This document shows positions 1 through 8,340 of a stretch of DNA of 27,145 bases, piece after piece (position 1 is the first letter of the stretch; each line of letters opens with the position of its first letter). The notes beneath the pieces are model-generated. The model was given only the letters and a program-made list of their open reading frames with translations, searched no databases and was not told the DNA's origin. The stretch spans positions 1 to 27,145 of the forward strand of contig JASHUR010000177.1 in assembly GCA_030039895.1 (NCBI GenBank), read 5' to 3'. The translations under genes were made by a program, and so were the position numbers. Source of the stretch: Acidobacteriaceae bacterium (GTDB lineage Bacteria > Acidobacteriota > Terriglobia > Terriglobales > Acidobacteriaceae).

Positions 1-385
1 CGTTTATCTCTCGAAAGTCAAGGAGCACGTTAAGAGCAAGTTTCAACATGGACTGTATGGACTGTGCCCGAAGCGGAAACCTTTGCGCCTCCTCACTATG
101 TGATCCAGTCCATGGTCGCTACATTGAGCTTCATACTATGAAGGAATGAGAGCTCCACAGGCTGGTCAACTATGCCTCCATCAGTAGAGAGCAGACAGTT
201 GCCTTGGCCAGTGGGCAGACCTCACGAATCCGCCGCCGACCGACTGCAGGGATGCTAAGTATAGCGCAGCTGAACACTTCGCGGTGTAGCTGAAGACCTG
301 GCTGGAAGCAACTTAACGGTGGAGCTGCGACGGGGTCTGAGCCACCCGGACAGCAGACAACGGAGATAATGATCGCGGAGCGTTT
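1..385. other. Left-edge region, no confident gene
   Basis: No gene with recognisable homology is visible here. A reading frame open from the window edge (plus strand, bases 2-103, about 33 codons, ending TGA) has a lysine-rich tail and could be the last codons of a gene lying to the left, but it is too short to identify. The rest contains stops in all frames. The end of this stretch carries a GGAG ribosome site at 377-380 for the next gene. No convincing promoter was found. Confidence 0.3.
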
Positions 386-1096
386 GTGGGTATCTTGACA
401 ACGGACGATATCTGGAGGTCAGACGGGGAGCTTTTTGCGCTGGCAGAGAGAGAGCTATTTGCATGCGTGGTCGGGGATGTCATGGATAAGCTACACATGT
501 TCCACCAATTTCTCCCTCCAGAAATCAAGCCTTTGGATCAAAAGATGGTTCTCGTCGGGCGGGCTATGCCGGTACTCTCCGGTGAAGTCTTTCAGGAAAA
601 GGTCTCCAACTCTGCCAACAGGCTCATGGAGAAGCCATTCGGCCTCATGCTGGAGGCGCTTGACGATCTCAAGCCGAATGAGGTTTATGTTTGCACTGGC
701 GCTTCGCCTCGCAACGCCATGTGGGGTGAGCTGATGGCCACCAGGGCAAAGTACATTGGTGCCCGTGGTGCGCTTGCGAATGGATATATCCGCGATACAA
801 AGGCTCTACTGCGCATGGAATTCCCTGCTTTCGGCTTCGGCTCGTACGGACAGGACTCTGCGCCGCGCTGCAAAGTCTATGACTTCCGTATCCCAATCGA
901 GATCGGCGGAGTTCGTATACGATCCGGCGATATTGTATTTGGAGATATTGACGGGGTCTGTGTTATTCCAGCGGAAGTGGAGAAAGAAGTATTTCTCAAG
1001 GCGTTTGAGAAAGTTCGCGGCGAGAAGCTCGTTAAGAAAGATTTGGAGGCTGGAGTAACTGCTGAATCTGCGTTTGCACGGCATGGCATCATGTAG
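386..1096 (+). CDS. RraA-like / HMG-aldolase family protein
   Basis: The 236-residue product belongs to the RraA-like family, which includes 4-hydroxy-4-methyl-2-oxoglutarate aldolases (class II, Mg-dependent pyruvate aldolases) and is often mis-named demethylmenaquinone methyltransferase. The key signature is ANGYIRDTKAL near residues 131-141, matching the family G-x-x-R-D motif in which Arg binds substrate and Asp helps hold the metal. The C-terminal GDIVFGDIDGVCVIP block is also typical. The start is GTG, chosen because GGAG lies 5 nt upstream and no ATG exists between it and the in-frame stop at 338-340. At 236 residues it is longer than E. coli RraA (161) and closer to the aldolase-type members. 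A mannonate dehydratase homologue follows about 390 bp downstream on the same strand, so I infer aldol cleavage or decarboxylation of a sugar-derived keto acid. The substrate is unknown. Confidence 0.85.
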   Translation: MGILTTDDIWRSDGELFALAERELFACVVGDVMDKLHMFHQFLPPEIKPLDQKMVLVGRAMPVLSGEVFQEKVSNSANRLMEKPFGLMLEALDDLKPNEVYVCTGASPRNAMWGELMATRAKYIGARGALANGYIRDTKALLRMEFPAFGFGSYGQDSAPRCKVYDFRIPIEIGGVRIRSGDIVFGDIDGVCVIPAEVEKEVFLKAFEKVRGEKLVKKDLEAGVTAESAFARHGIM

Positions 1097-1489
1097 GATA
1101 TCTTGACGTGGCGATTGCATATGTTTCATTGGAGATCACCCAAAGCCCGTCCAGCATGAACTTTAAATGCAGCCATCGGGAGTTCGCTAAGGATCTTCGA
1201 AGAGAATACGGAATATCGAGAGATCACGATCCAGTTTCCCCCAGGCTGGGAGGCCTAACTCATCGAAAGAAGTTGCAGATACCATCATTGTCTTAGTTGA
1301 CCACTAGCAAGGAAGATAGCCAGATGGTCAGCGCTGGTCTCGGCGTTAGTATTCCAAGACCGGCTAGAAGCTTTCTTATATGTTACATTGGGTCTTCTTT
1401 AGCAGAGCCGGGACCCACCTGGATTCGAGGCGCCGACCAGGGTGTTCGAGGATTTCAGCATTCATCAGACAGATTCTGGGGGTACTTCT
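1097..1489. other. Intergenic region, no confident gene
   Basis: This stretch separates the RraA-like gene from the mannonate dehydratase homologue. Short open frames exist (for example 1108-1296, plus) but show no recognisable family. The frame feeding into the next gene is open from GTG 1442, but the intervening codons do not look conserved. A G-rich ribosome site lies at 1478-1483. AT-richer sequence around 1375-1390 could hold a promoter, but no -35/-10 pair is convincing. Confidence 0.3.
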
Positions 1490-2596
1490 ATGAAGCTTGG
1501 CCTTGGTATTTATCGGCACATGCTGAACGATGACACCTTTGCTTTTGCTGTCCAGGCTGGGTGCACGCACGTGGTGGTTCATCTGGTGGACTACTTTAAG
1601 CACGGTAAAGCCAATCCACGGAATAACCAGCCCACAGGCGGCAGGGCAAAGCCCTGGGGGTTGGCTGGCGATCCGGATCAGTTGTGGAAGACCGGAGAGC
1701 TGATTGCACTCCGCAAGCGGATCGAGGCCGCAGGACTGAAGCTGGAGGCCATCGAGAACCTCGATCCGGCTCACTGGTATGACATCCTACTCGACGGTCC
1801 CAAACGGGCTCGACATATTCAGAATGTAATGACAATCGTACGCAACATGGGCGAAGCGGGAATCAGCACTTTAGGTTACAACTTTTCAATTGCTGGAGTC
1901 TGTGGGCGAGTACGCGGGCCCTTCGCTCGGGGAGGCGCAGAGTCTGTGGGCATGGATGGCCAGGAGGACACGCCCATCCCGAACGGCGCCGTCTGGAACA
2001 TGATTTACGATCCCGGCGCCCCGGCTGGAACGCTACCGTCAATTTCGCATGAAGAACTGTGGGGACGGCTGCAACGTTTCTTGGAGGAAGTGTTGCCAGT
2101 GGCCGAGCAGGCAGGCGTGCGCCTAGCCGCACATCCCGACGATCCGCCTACAGCAACAATGCGGCGGCAGCCGCGGCTGGTCTATCAGCAGGCAATGTAC
2201 CAGCGGCTGATCGACACTTCGCCTAGTCCGAGCAATACACTTGAATTCTGCCTGGGTACCCTGGCTGAAATGACTGAAGGTAATCTCTACGAGACCGTGG
2301 ATCGATACAGCGCACAAGGGCGCATTGCTTACGTACACTTTCGCAATGTACATGGTAAGGTGCCGTACTATCATGAGACATTTATCGACGACGGCGATGT
2401 GGACATGCTGCGCGTTTTGGCCATCCTTCAGAGGAACCGGTTTGAAGGCGTGCTAATTCCCGACCACAGTCCGCAGATGACTTGCAGCGCACCCTGGCAT
2501 GCGGGGATGGCTTATACCTTGGGCTTTATGCGAGCTGCTTTACTTTCACTCGAGCGAGTATCGAGGCTCGCCGAGCAGGATCCTGTCTTCCCCTGA
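1490..2596 (+). CDS. uxuA: Mannonate dehydratase (UxuA) family protein
   Basis: The product (368 residues from ATG 1490) is a TIM-barrel dehydratase of the UxuA family, which in hexuronate catabolism converts D-mannonate to 2-keto-3-deoxy-D-gluconate using Mn or Fe. The diagnostic HPDDPP motif is near residue 214, followed by the TLEFCLGTLAEM block, a YVHFRNVHG strand and a late PDHSPQM segment equivalent to the C-terminal metal/substrate region. The length is close to E. coli UxuA (394). The frame is open from GTG 1442, but ATG 1490 is preferred because a GGGGGT ribosome site sits about 7 nt upstream and homology begins at MKLGLG. No uronate isomerase or mannonate oxidoreductase is nearby, so the true substrate may be another sugar acid. 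It is the only sugar-acid dehydratase in the window and could supply the dehydratase step of the deoxysugar pathway, which is inference. Confidence 0.85.
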   Translation: MKLGLGIYRHMLNDDTFAFAVQAGCTHVVVHLVDYFKHGKANPRNNQPTGGRAKPWGLAGDPDQLWKTGELIALRKRIEAAGLKLEAIENLDPAHWYDILLDGPKRARHIQNVMTIVRNMGEAGISTLGYNFSIAGVCGRVRGPFARGGAESVGMDGQEDTPIPNGAVWNMIYDPGAPAGTLPSISHEELWGRLQRFLEEVLPVAEQAGVRLAAHPDDPPTATMRRQPRLVYQQAMYQRLIDTSPSPSNTLEFCLGTLAEMTEGNLYETVDRYSAQGRIAYVHFRNVHGKVPYYHETFIDDGDVDMLRVLAILQRNRFEGVLIPDHSPQMTCSAPWHAGMAYTLGFMRAALLSLERVSRLAEQDPVFP

Positions 2597-2820
2597 ACAT
2601 CCATACGGAAATCTAGATCATAATGGTAGCCACAATCATCTTCGGCTAGCCTGTGACCGCATTGCGCCCAATGGGTCGACGACCTCTCCGGCGCACTTGC
2701 CGCACACCGGGACGAGTGTGACAGCAGGAAAGATCCAGAGGAGAGAAACCAGATCGACCGATACCGGATTAGATTATCCAGCTCCGTGCATGAGGTAGTG
2801 CAGCCGAACATTCTTACGGT

Positions 2821-4386
2821 TCATCCTACCCTCGTTTCTTTGCCAATCTCGCGGTCTAGCTTCATTCGATCAAGCCATGACCACATGGTCAGGTCTCCTC
2901 TTGGCGCTTCACGCGTTTGCCAGATCCAACTGGCTAGGTAGCCCATTGCAAAAAGCAGAATGTTTCCCACCACACCGATCAGGTACGGATGCCACGTATA
3001 GTTCCACCGGCCCAAATTGAGAAATTCCCCACCACGCGCAGTTAGCGTTGCCCAGACGGTGAAGAGCACACTCACGACAATCCCACTCCACACACCATAT
3101 CGATGCGCTCTCCGGCTCAAAAAAGCGAGCATAAACAGCCCAGCCAGTCCGCCAGCCACAATGCCGGTAATTGCATAGTAGATTGAAAGCACGGTCCCGC
3201 GCGAGTGAATCAGCATAACGGCAAAACTCATCGTCAACACGCCGAAGATGGCAACCAGCACGCGCGCAGCCCGCAAAAATTCGCGGTCATTGGCCTGTGG
3301 CCGGACGCGGCGGTAAAAATCCTCCACTCCAACCACGGAAATGCAGTTCAGATCGGACGACATCGAAGCCATGGCCGCACCTACGAGCGATGCAAGAATG
3401 AGACCCACCAGCACAGGAGGAAAGTGAGTGGAAAGAAAGTACGGAAAGATCTGTGCCGGTCGATGAATGTATGCCGGAAATTTTGCCGGTGACAGATGAT
3501 AGTAGCTCCACAGCAATGTGCCCAACAGCATGAACAGCCCCCACACCGGCACACAGAGCAGAGCGCCCAACACCACACCGCGCAGCGCCTGACAGTCGGT
3601 TCGCGCTATTAGATATCGCTGGACTAGCGTCTGATCAGCCGTGTATTTCTGCAAATAAAAGAAGAAGCCATACAGCGACAGCACCAAAATGCCCGGTTTC
3701 GTCAGTGACCAGGCCGTGGCCCCAAGGCTGAATTTATGTTCGCGGGCAGCCAGGGCAAACAGCTCATACGGATGGCTTGATGGCATAAACAGCAGAAAGC
3801 CAAGGGTCACTAGTAATCCCAACCAAAGCACTCCGGATTGAAGCACGTCGGTCCATACCACTGCTTCTATTCCACCCAGAAGTGTGTACACGATCGTTGC
3901 CGTTCCCTCGACAGCAATGATTGGTAGCATCTTCCAACCCATCATGCTGCCAATCGTCAGTGCAAGCAGATACTGCACTACGGCCATTTTTGAAAAATGC
4001 CCGACGGCAAACGTGAAGGAAGCATAGAGCCTGACGCCGGGTCCGAAGCGCTTGCCGAAATATTCGTATGCGCTCATTCCGACAACGCGCCGGAAAAACG
4101 GAATGACAATGAAACCGACGAGCGCGAGTACGCCAATCACCATGAATCCCGGTACCAGCAGGTGCCAGTCTTCCGCATATGCCGCACCCGGATACGCAAC
4201 CACTGTCACCGCGGTGATGATAGTCGCAAACATCGAAAGGCCCATTGCCCAACCCGGAATCGACCGCCTCGCAATAAAATACATGTCTGTCGAAGTCTGG
4301 CGTCGTGTAAAGAAAAGCCCGGTGAACACCAGCACGATCATATAAACGGCGACCACCGCCAGTTCTATTGCGTGAGCCTCTGACAT
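2821..4386 (-). CDS. Sodium:solute symporter (SSS/SLC5 family)
   Basis: This 521-residue inner-membrane protein has the hydrophobic pattern of an SSS transporter with about 13-14 membrane segments. The first helix (residues 7-26) is followed by the family-typical TSTDMYFIARRSIPGW loop and the segment leading into helix 3 (YPGAAYAEDWH). The conserved internal block around residues 335-365 (ASMSSDLNCISVVGVEDFYR) matches the region of Na+-coupled sugar/organic acid carriers where the second sodium site is built. The start codon lies 6 bp downstream of the PdxA-family stop, with a GAAGAAGG ribosome site between, so it is the last gene of the minus-strand operon. From context I infer uptake of the acid sugar handled by the neighbouring kinase/dehydrogenase pair or of a related sugar. 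A 78-bp relic of a very similar gene lies antisense at 6585-6662. Confidence 0.9.
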   Translation of the reverse strand: MSEAHAIELAVVAVYMIVLVFTGLFFTRRQTSTDMYFIARRSIPGWAMGLSMFATIITAVTVVAYPGAAYAEDWHLLVPGFMVIGVLALVGFIVIPFFRRVVGMSAYEYFGKRFGPGVRLYASFTFAVGHFSKMAVVQYLLALTIGSMMGWKMLPIIAVEGTATIVYTLLGGIEAVVWTDVLQSGVLWLGLLVTLGFLLFMPSSHPYELFALAAREHKFSLGATAWSLTKPGILVLSLYGFFFYLQKYTADQTLVQRYLIARTDCQALRGVVLGALLCVPVWGLFMLLGTLLWSYYHLSPAKFPAYIHRPAQIFPYFLSTHFPPVLVGLILASLVGAAMASMSSDLNCISVVGVEDFYRRVRPQANDREFLRAARVLVAIFGVLTMSFAVMLIHSRGTVLSIYYAITGIVAGGLAGLFMLAFLSRRAHRYGVWSGIVVSVLFTVWATLTARGGEFLNLGRWNYTWHPYLIGVVGNILLFAMGYLASWIWQTREAPRGDLTMWSWLDRMKLDREIGKETRVG

Positions 4387-4392
4387 CCTTCT

Positions 4393-5406
4393 TCACTTCC
4401 TCTCGGGGAAAGATGCCATCTGCAGAGCGAGCTTGGCCGCAGCCATCTTTGCACACGTGCGCAATGCCGCAATTATGTTCCGCGCATCGGCACAATTGCG
4501 CCCTGCAATGTCAAACGCTGTGCCATGATCGACGGAGGTCCGCACAATCGGAATTCCAAGGGAAATATTCACCGTGCGCTCAAAGTCGAGCAGTTTCATT
4601 GGAATATGGCCCTGATCGTGATACATAGCCACAATGAGGTCATATGCGCCGCGCGCACCTTTCAGAAACACGGTGTCCGGAGCTGCCGGTCCTTCGCACG
4701 CAATGCCTCGCCGCTGTGCTTCGGCAATCGCCGGAGCAATCACCTCTTCGTCTTCTTTACCGAACAGCCCGTGTTCGCCTGCATGGGGATTCAGCCCGCA
4801 GACCGCAATTCGAGGATGCTGCTTGCCCAAAAAACGCATTGCCTCGTCGCCCAGCTCGATGGTAGATAAGATGCGTTCCTGCTTCAAATTCACAGCCTCT
4901 CGCAACGCAATGTGCGTGCTGACATGTATGACCGAAAGCCGCTCGCTCGAAAGCAGCATGCGTGGCTCCTTCGCGCCACACAGCTGAGCAATGTATTCTG
5001 TGTGCCCCGAAAAATGAACACCCGAGAGCGTCACTGCTTCCTTGTTTAACGGCGCCGTTACCATGCCGTGGGTCTCGCCATGCAGACACATCTCCGTGGC
5101 AATACGCACATACTCCAAGGCCGCCGCGCCATACTCAGCCTTCATAGCGCCCGACGTCAAGGTCACACCATCCAGTAAATGCGGATCGACGATCTCCACC
5201 TCCTTGGCGAAGGATGCATCCGATAGCAGATCCCCGAGTGAGCAGCTTTCTGCCGTACGCTGCAACGCGTTACGATCGCCAACAATCTTCCATTCGGCCA
5301 GCGCGCGAATCTCCCGCTCGCGCATTGCCTTGAGCACAACTTCTGGTCCCACACCGGCTGGATCTCCAATCGTTATGGCCAGCTTCAACTTGCTCTCATT
5401 CACCAT
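4393..5406 (-). CDS. pdxA: PdxA-family 4-phosphate dehydrogenase (PdxA2-like)
   Basis: The 337-residue product is an NAD-dependent, metal-binding dehydrogenase/decarboxylase of the 4-hydroxythreonine-4-phosphate dehydrogenase family. Visible blocks are GDPAGVGPE (residues 14-22), TAPLNKEAV, FSGHTEYIAQLCG, NPHAGEHGLFG, MYHDQGHIPMK and RTSVDHGTAFDIAG. The His residues in HTEY, YHDQGH and VDHGTAFD correspond to metal and phosphate ligands of the family. ATG 5406 overlaps the end of the DUF1537 kinase gene by 7 bp, implying translational coupling. In characterised D-threonate catabolism a DUF1537 kinase makes the 4-phosphate and a PdxA2 enzyme oxidatively decarboxylates it to dihydroxyacetone phosphate. 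The coupled pair supports that catabolic role over vitamin B6 synthesis. No other pyridoxal biosynthesis gene is present. Confidence 0.9.
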   Translation of the reverse strand: MVNESKLKLAITIGDPAGVGPEVVLKAMREREIRALAEWKIVGDRNALQRTAESCSLGDLLSDASFAKEVEIVDPHLLDGVTLTSGAMKAEYGAAALEYVRIATEMCLHGETHGMVTAPLNKEAVTLSGVHFSGHTEYIAQLCGAKEPRMLLSSERLSVIHVSTHIALREAVNLKQERILSTIELGDEAMRFLGKQHPRIAVCGLNPHAGEHGLFGKEDEEVIAPAIAEAQRRGIACEGPAAPDTVFLKGARGAYDLIVAMYHDQGHIPMKLLDFERTVNISLGIPIVRTSVDHGTAFDIAGRNCADARNIIAALRTCAKMAAAKLALQMASFPERK

Positions 5407-6572
5407 GGTTTTGCTTTCTTTCCGCGTGCGGCGAACGGATCCAGAAAATCAACGCATGCTACCAACGCGCCGCTGCCGCCAAAGCCGCCAGATTTGGTCA
5501 CAAGCAGTTTGCCGTCAGCCGCTCCACCTTTAATTCTTCCCCAGGGAATCCCAGGCTCGATTTCGGCACCTAGTGTGATGGAGTGGGCCTGCATGCTGCG
5601 CAGCACAAACAGGGCTGTGTCGCCACCCGTCGCGACCAGGCTGCCGCAGTGCAGCACTCCAACTTTGTCTGCGAGTTCTCCATCCGGCACTGCTTCAATC
5701 GTCGCGCGAGGAAATTCCAGCACCACGTCCACTCCGCGCGCAAGTGCGGCCTTCGCAGTCGCATAACCGTTTTGGTCCGCGAATACTCGCGCCACTTCAA
5801 CCTGCTGCTCCAGATGTCGCAATTGCGCCGCCGTCACGCTATGATCCGAACCAACACAAATCAGCACAGGACCGCCAGCCGCCCGCGGCGTAACTGGCCG
5901 GAGATCGCCGGCCAGTTCCATAGCCAGTGCGCGGGCCAAGCCGCCTGAACCAGTCCACAACACCTTTGGCACCTGCCGTCGCAGGCACGCGAGGCGTGAC
6001 AAATCCACATCGTCCTCCGCGTCTACAATCAGCGCCTTTGTGCCGCGCCGCATCTCTTCCTCGATGAGGTCTCCCAGCAATCCGATTTCATCACGTGATA
6101 CATGAGCGCATTTCAGCCGTGGCAAACAGGCTGCAACATCCATCGCGAAGTTGCTGCCGCGTAGCAGAACACGTCCCTCCCGCACTAGGCGTCCCGCTTG
6201 TGGCGACGCGGGTGCAACGATAGCCAGCGGCAATTCGAGCTTTTCCAGAATCCATGCGATCTCCAACCCTATCGGGCCACGCAGGGTGGAGTCGATCTTT
6301 TTCATGAGAAGCGTAGGTCTCGAGTCACGCGCCAGCTTCACTGCAAGTTCTAGCCTTGCAGCCAGAGAAGATGCCTCGCTGCAACGGGTATAAGTATTCC
6401 AAGAGATCACCTGCGCCTGCCATGTAGCATCAACGTCAGGACCAATTAAGACTTGCGCCCGCAAGCCCCGCATGGCAAAGTGCACTCCTGCATCGCAGGC
6501 ACCGGTCAGGTCGTCGGCGATGATTACAGCGATCACTCCCAGGGATGAATCCATTCTGCCACGCTTTCTCAT
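5400..6572 (-). CDS. Four-carbon acid-sugar kinase (DUF1537, OtnK/DtnK-like)
   Basis: The 390-residue product has both halves of the DUF1537 kinase family. The N-terminal sugar-binding domain carries IADDLTGACDAG (residues 18-29), with the paired Asp that contacts the acid sugar. The C-terminal nucleotide-binding domain carries EIEPGIPWG (337-345) and the KSGGFGG loop (360-366). The family ATP-dependently phosphorylates threonate, erythronate or related acids at O4. ATG 6572 is preceded closely by GAAGG; ATG 6554 (MDSSLG) is a possible alternative. The stop overlaps the PdxA start by 7 bp. The start lies directly next to the antisense symporter relic at 6585-6662, so whatever promoter or spacer stood here has been disturbed. 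Transcription probably arrives from the sialidase-like gene upstream. Confidence 0.9.
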   Translation of the reverse strand: MRKRGRMDSSLGVIAVIIADDLTGACDAGVHFAMRGLRAQVLIGPDVDATWQAQVISWNTYTRCSEASSLAARLELAVKLARDSRPTLLMKKIDSTLRGPIGLEIAWILEKLELPLAIVAPASPQAGRLVREGRVLLRGSNFAMDVAACLPRLKCAHVSRDEIGLLGDLIEEEMRRGTKALIVDAEDDVDLSRLACLRRQVPKVLWTGSGGLARALAMELAGDLRPVTPRAAGGPVLICVGSDHSVTAAQLRHLEQQVEVARVFADQNGYATAKAALARGVDVVLEFPRATIEAVPDGELADKVGVLHCGSLVATGGDTALFVLRSMQAHSITLGAEIEPGIPWGRIKGGAADGKLLVTKSGGFGGSGALVACVDFLDPFAARGKKAKPW

Positions 6573-6584
6573 TAACCTTCACAT

Positions 6585-6662
6585 TGCCATGTCGGACATG
6601 TCGTTCGATCTGAAGTGCATTTCCGTGGTTGGAGTGAAGGATGTTCACCGCCGCGTCCGGCC
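6585..6662 (+). pseudogene. Relic fragment of an SSS symporter gene
   Basis: On the plus strand this segment translates to a symporter core containing DLKCISVVGVKD and HRRVRP. It aligns without gaps to bases 3299-3376 of the intact minus-strand symporter gene, with about 11 mismatches in 78 bp (roughly 86% identity by hand count). It covers only about 26 codons, and the frame on both sides is unrelated to a transporter, so it is a fossil rather than a gene. It lies antisense to its neighbours, between the DUF1537 kinase start and the sialidase-like gene, whose last few codons and stop run into it. Confidence 0.8.
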
Positions 6663-7895
6663 AGGAGCCATCGCCGACGATCTACCTGACGTGCTATCAC
6701 GCGGTGGCTTGTATAACCCTGCGGTTGCTCCGTGCTTTATCCAATCCTCGTGGAAACTCAAATATTTAATGGTTTGGCGCTGGAAGGTGAAAGCCATCTG
6801 GATGGTTCCGTCTGGTGTCTGGGCGACCGAAGGGTAGGAATATTCGGAGTCGTCGCCCGAATCGCTCAGGGATGGCTGACGGGGCGCCTCGACATCGCGA
6901 ACCCATGGCCAAGTATTACCGCCATCGGTAGACAAAGCGATGGAAAGGATGTTGCGAGCAGCCACGCAGGGCGAGGTGCGTTTTGGAGAAGCCTGGATAT
7001 TGTTAAATGCCAGTACCAAATGACCATCCCTAAGCCGCACGAGCTGAATGGACGCGTTGTTGTTGGGGAGCTGCGTGGGGAGGGGAGAGCTCCAATGACA
7101 GCCGTCCGTCGAGTGACTTCTATATATCCAGTCAGCGTAGCGGCTTCGGAAGAAGGCGATCAGTTGGCCTGTGGAAAGCGGAACGATATCCATCTGTACG
7201 AGCCCGTCGGAATCCGGTACCTCACATGCGTTCCACCTCTTTCCGTCATCATCCGAAATCCTGACAATGGAGACATCATTTTGCGCGTTCTTGATAATAC
7301 CGGGGCTTGCGGAGTGGTAGGTGGGGAAGAGCCATTTCTCATGAAACACGACGAGATGTTGACGAATGAAGGTGCCGGGCTGCGAAAACAAGATGGCTGG
7401 AGCGGTCCATGTGTGTCCCTGATCACTGGAGGTCAGCTTGTAGACTACGGCCGTTGTCTGCCCCTTACCGGCCTCTTGTGAGGTATAGAACAACCAAAGT
7501 AGCCCATCGGGCGATCTGAACGGTACAGGATTTTGATCGGATCGGCCGGGGTTACGCGCAAGGATAACGGGACGCGTCCATCGCGCTGAACCGTGAGCTA
7601 ACAGGGACATTGCAATGGATACGCCCGAGGAGCCCTCTTCAGTGCCAGTAAACCAAAAGCATAGAAGATCACCATCCGGTAGGGCAAGCAGGTTTGCCGC
7701 GTGACTGATAGGCCAAATAATTGGGAGATAGGCTTCTCTGGCGTCCGCAAGGTGCGAAGACCGGACAATGCCGTCTAGCATTTGCGGAACGGTCTGGCCT
7801 AGGGTGCTCAACCAGCTCGCCATCGTGAATAGCAGCGCGGCTATGAGCCAGAGCGGGGCTCGCTGCAATCGTGTTGAGAAGAGTGTTCGAGGCAT
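6645..7895 (-). CDS. Exported BNR/Asp-box sialidase-fold protein
   Basis: The 416-residue product (from ATG 7895) starts with a probable signal peptide or anchor: basic residues, then LWLIAALLFTMASWLS, then a possible cleavage before QTV. The body is a six-bladed propeller of the PF13088 sialidase-like group. Four Asp-box repeats are visible, SSDQGHTW (156-163), SDDDGKRW (214-221), STDGCHW (262-268) and STDGGNTW (322-329), plus the group-typical LPNNNASIQLV and EYSYPSVAQTPDG blocks. The frame extends upstream to 8033 but that part overlaps the mutarotase stop and lacks homology. The last ~20 residues after WIKHG are low complexity, and the stop codon is supplied by the symporter relic, so the C-terminus has probably been altered. 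True sialidase activity is not implied; propellers of this group in plant-polysaccharide loci often act on other sugars or are uncharacterised. Confidence 0.75.
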   Translation of the reverse strand: MPRTLFSTRLQRAPLWLIAALLFTMASWLSTLGQTVPQMLDGIVRSSHLADAREAYLPIIWPISHAANLLALPDGDLLCFWFTGTEEGSSGVSIAMSLLAHGSARWTRPVILARNPGRSDQNPVPFRSPDGLLWLFYTSQEAGKGQTTAVVYKLTSSDQGHTWTAPAILFSQPGTFIRQHLVVFHEKWLFPTYHSASPGIIKNAQNDVSIVRISDDDGKRWNACEVPDSDGLVQMDIVPLSTGQLIAFFRSRYADWIYRSHSTDGCHWSSPLPTQLPNNNASIQLVRLRDGHLVLAFNNIQASPKRTSPCVAARNILSIALSTDGGNTWPWVRDVEAPRQPSLSDSGDDSEYSYPSVAQTPDGTIQMAFTFQRQTIKYLSFHEDWIKHGATAGLYKPPRDSTSGRSSAMAPGRTRR

Positions 7896-8010
7896 CTCTA
7901 ATCGGTGTTGGTGCGCGCTCCATCTCCCTCCATGCAAAGCGACCGTAGCACCAGTTCTGAGTGGTTGCCGATGACCGGCGATCATGGTTGCTGCCGGACA
8001 GCCTGGAGAG

Positions 8011-8340
8011 CTAGGGATTGTGATAGACCTCACGCATTGTCGTCCAGGCTACTGAGTCAAGGATCGGTATCTGCATAGGCGCGGTTGTGCCTAACCATTC
8101 CTGATTTCGTGGTTCAGCGTTCAGGCGCTCCATGTCGGCCTCGTAGTCATTGCCGGTGTATTCGTAGTAACCAAACAAGTAAAACTTGTTGTCGTCGAGC
8201 TCTTGCAGATAGATGGAGAAATTATGAATGTTGTATTTGCTCAACAAATCTCTCACGCCGGGGTTCGACGCAGCGTGGAGAGTCTCATACGCGACTATGC
8301 GGTCGGGCCTGATGCCAATCATCATTCCAATCCGTCTCAT
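8011..8340 (-). CDS. rhaM: L-rhamnose/L-fucose mutarotase (RhaM family)
   Basis: The 109-residue product matches the L-rhamnose mutarotase (DUF718) family of small dimeric ferredoxin-like proteins that interconvert alpha and beta anomers of 6-deoxyhexoses. Family features include the opening MMIGIRPDRIVAYETLH helix, NFSIYLQELDDNKFYLFGYYEY, the NQEWLGTTAPMQ segment and the terminal TMREVYH, equivalent to the usual L-x-E-V-F-H ending. The start codon overlaps the beta-helix gene stop in an ATGA junction (8337-8340), so translation is probably coupled. Mutarotases of this type are routine in L-rhamnose operons and also occur with non-phosphorylative L-fucose pathways, where the dehydrogenase uses one anomer. 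The GH29 fucosidase and lactonase in the window favour fucose, but the sequence alone does not separate the two. Confidence 0.88.
   Translation of the reverse strand: MRRIGMMIGIRPDRIVAYETLHAASNPGVRDLLSKYNIHNFSIYLQELDDNKFYLFGYYEYTGNDYEADMERLNAEPRNQEWLGTTAPMQIPILDSVAWTTMREVYHNP

Noticed and set aside
2597..2820. Possible Cys-containing small protein on the minus strand between convergent genes
   Set aside because: The frame at 2512-2811 has paired Cys residues but no known zinc-ribbon spacing, no ribosome site, and it overlaps the end of the dehydratase gene.
3764..4495. 243-codon minus-strand frame within the symporter gene
   Set aside because: It is a shifted frame of the SSS symporter, Cys/Arg-rich with no membrane segments; the 521-codon frame has clear transporter features.
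7896..8033. Upstream extension of the sialidase-like frame
   Set aside because: It overlaps the mutarotase stop and would bury the signal peptide; ATG 7895 fits an exported protein.
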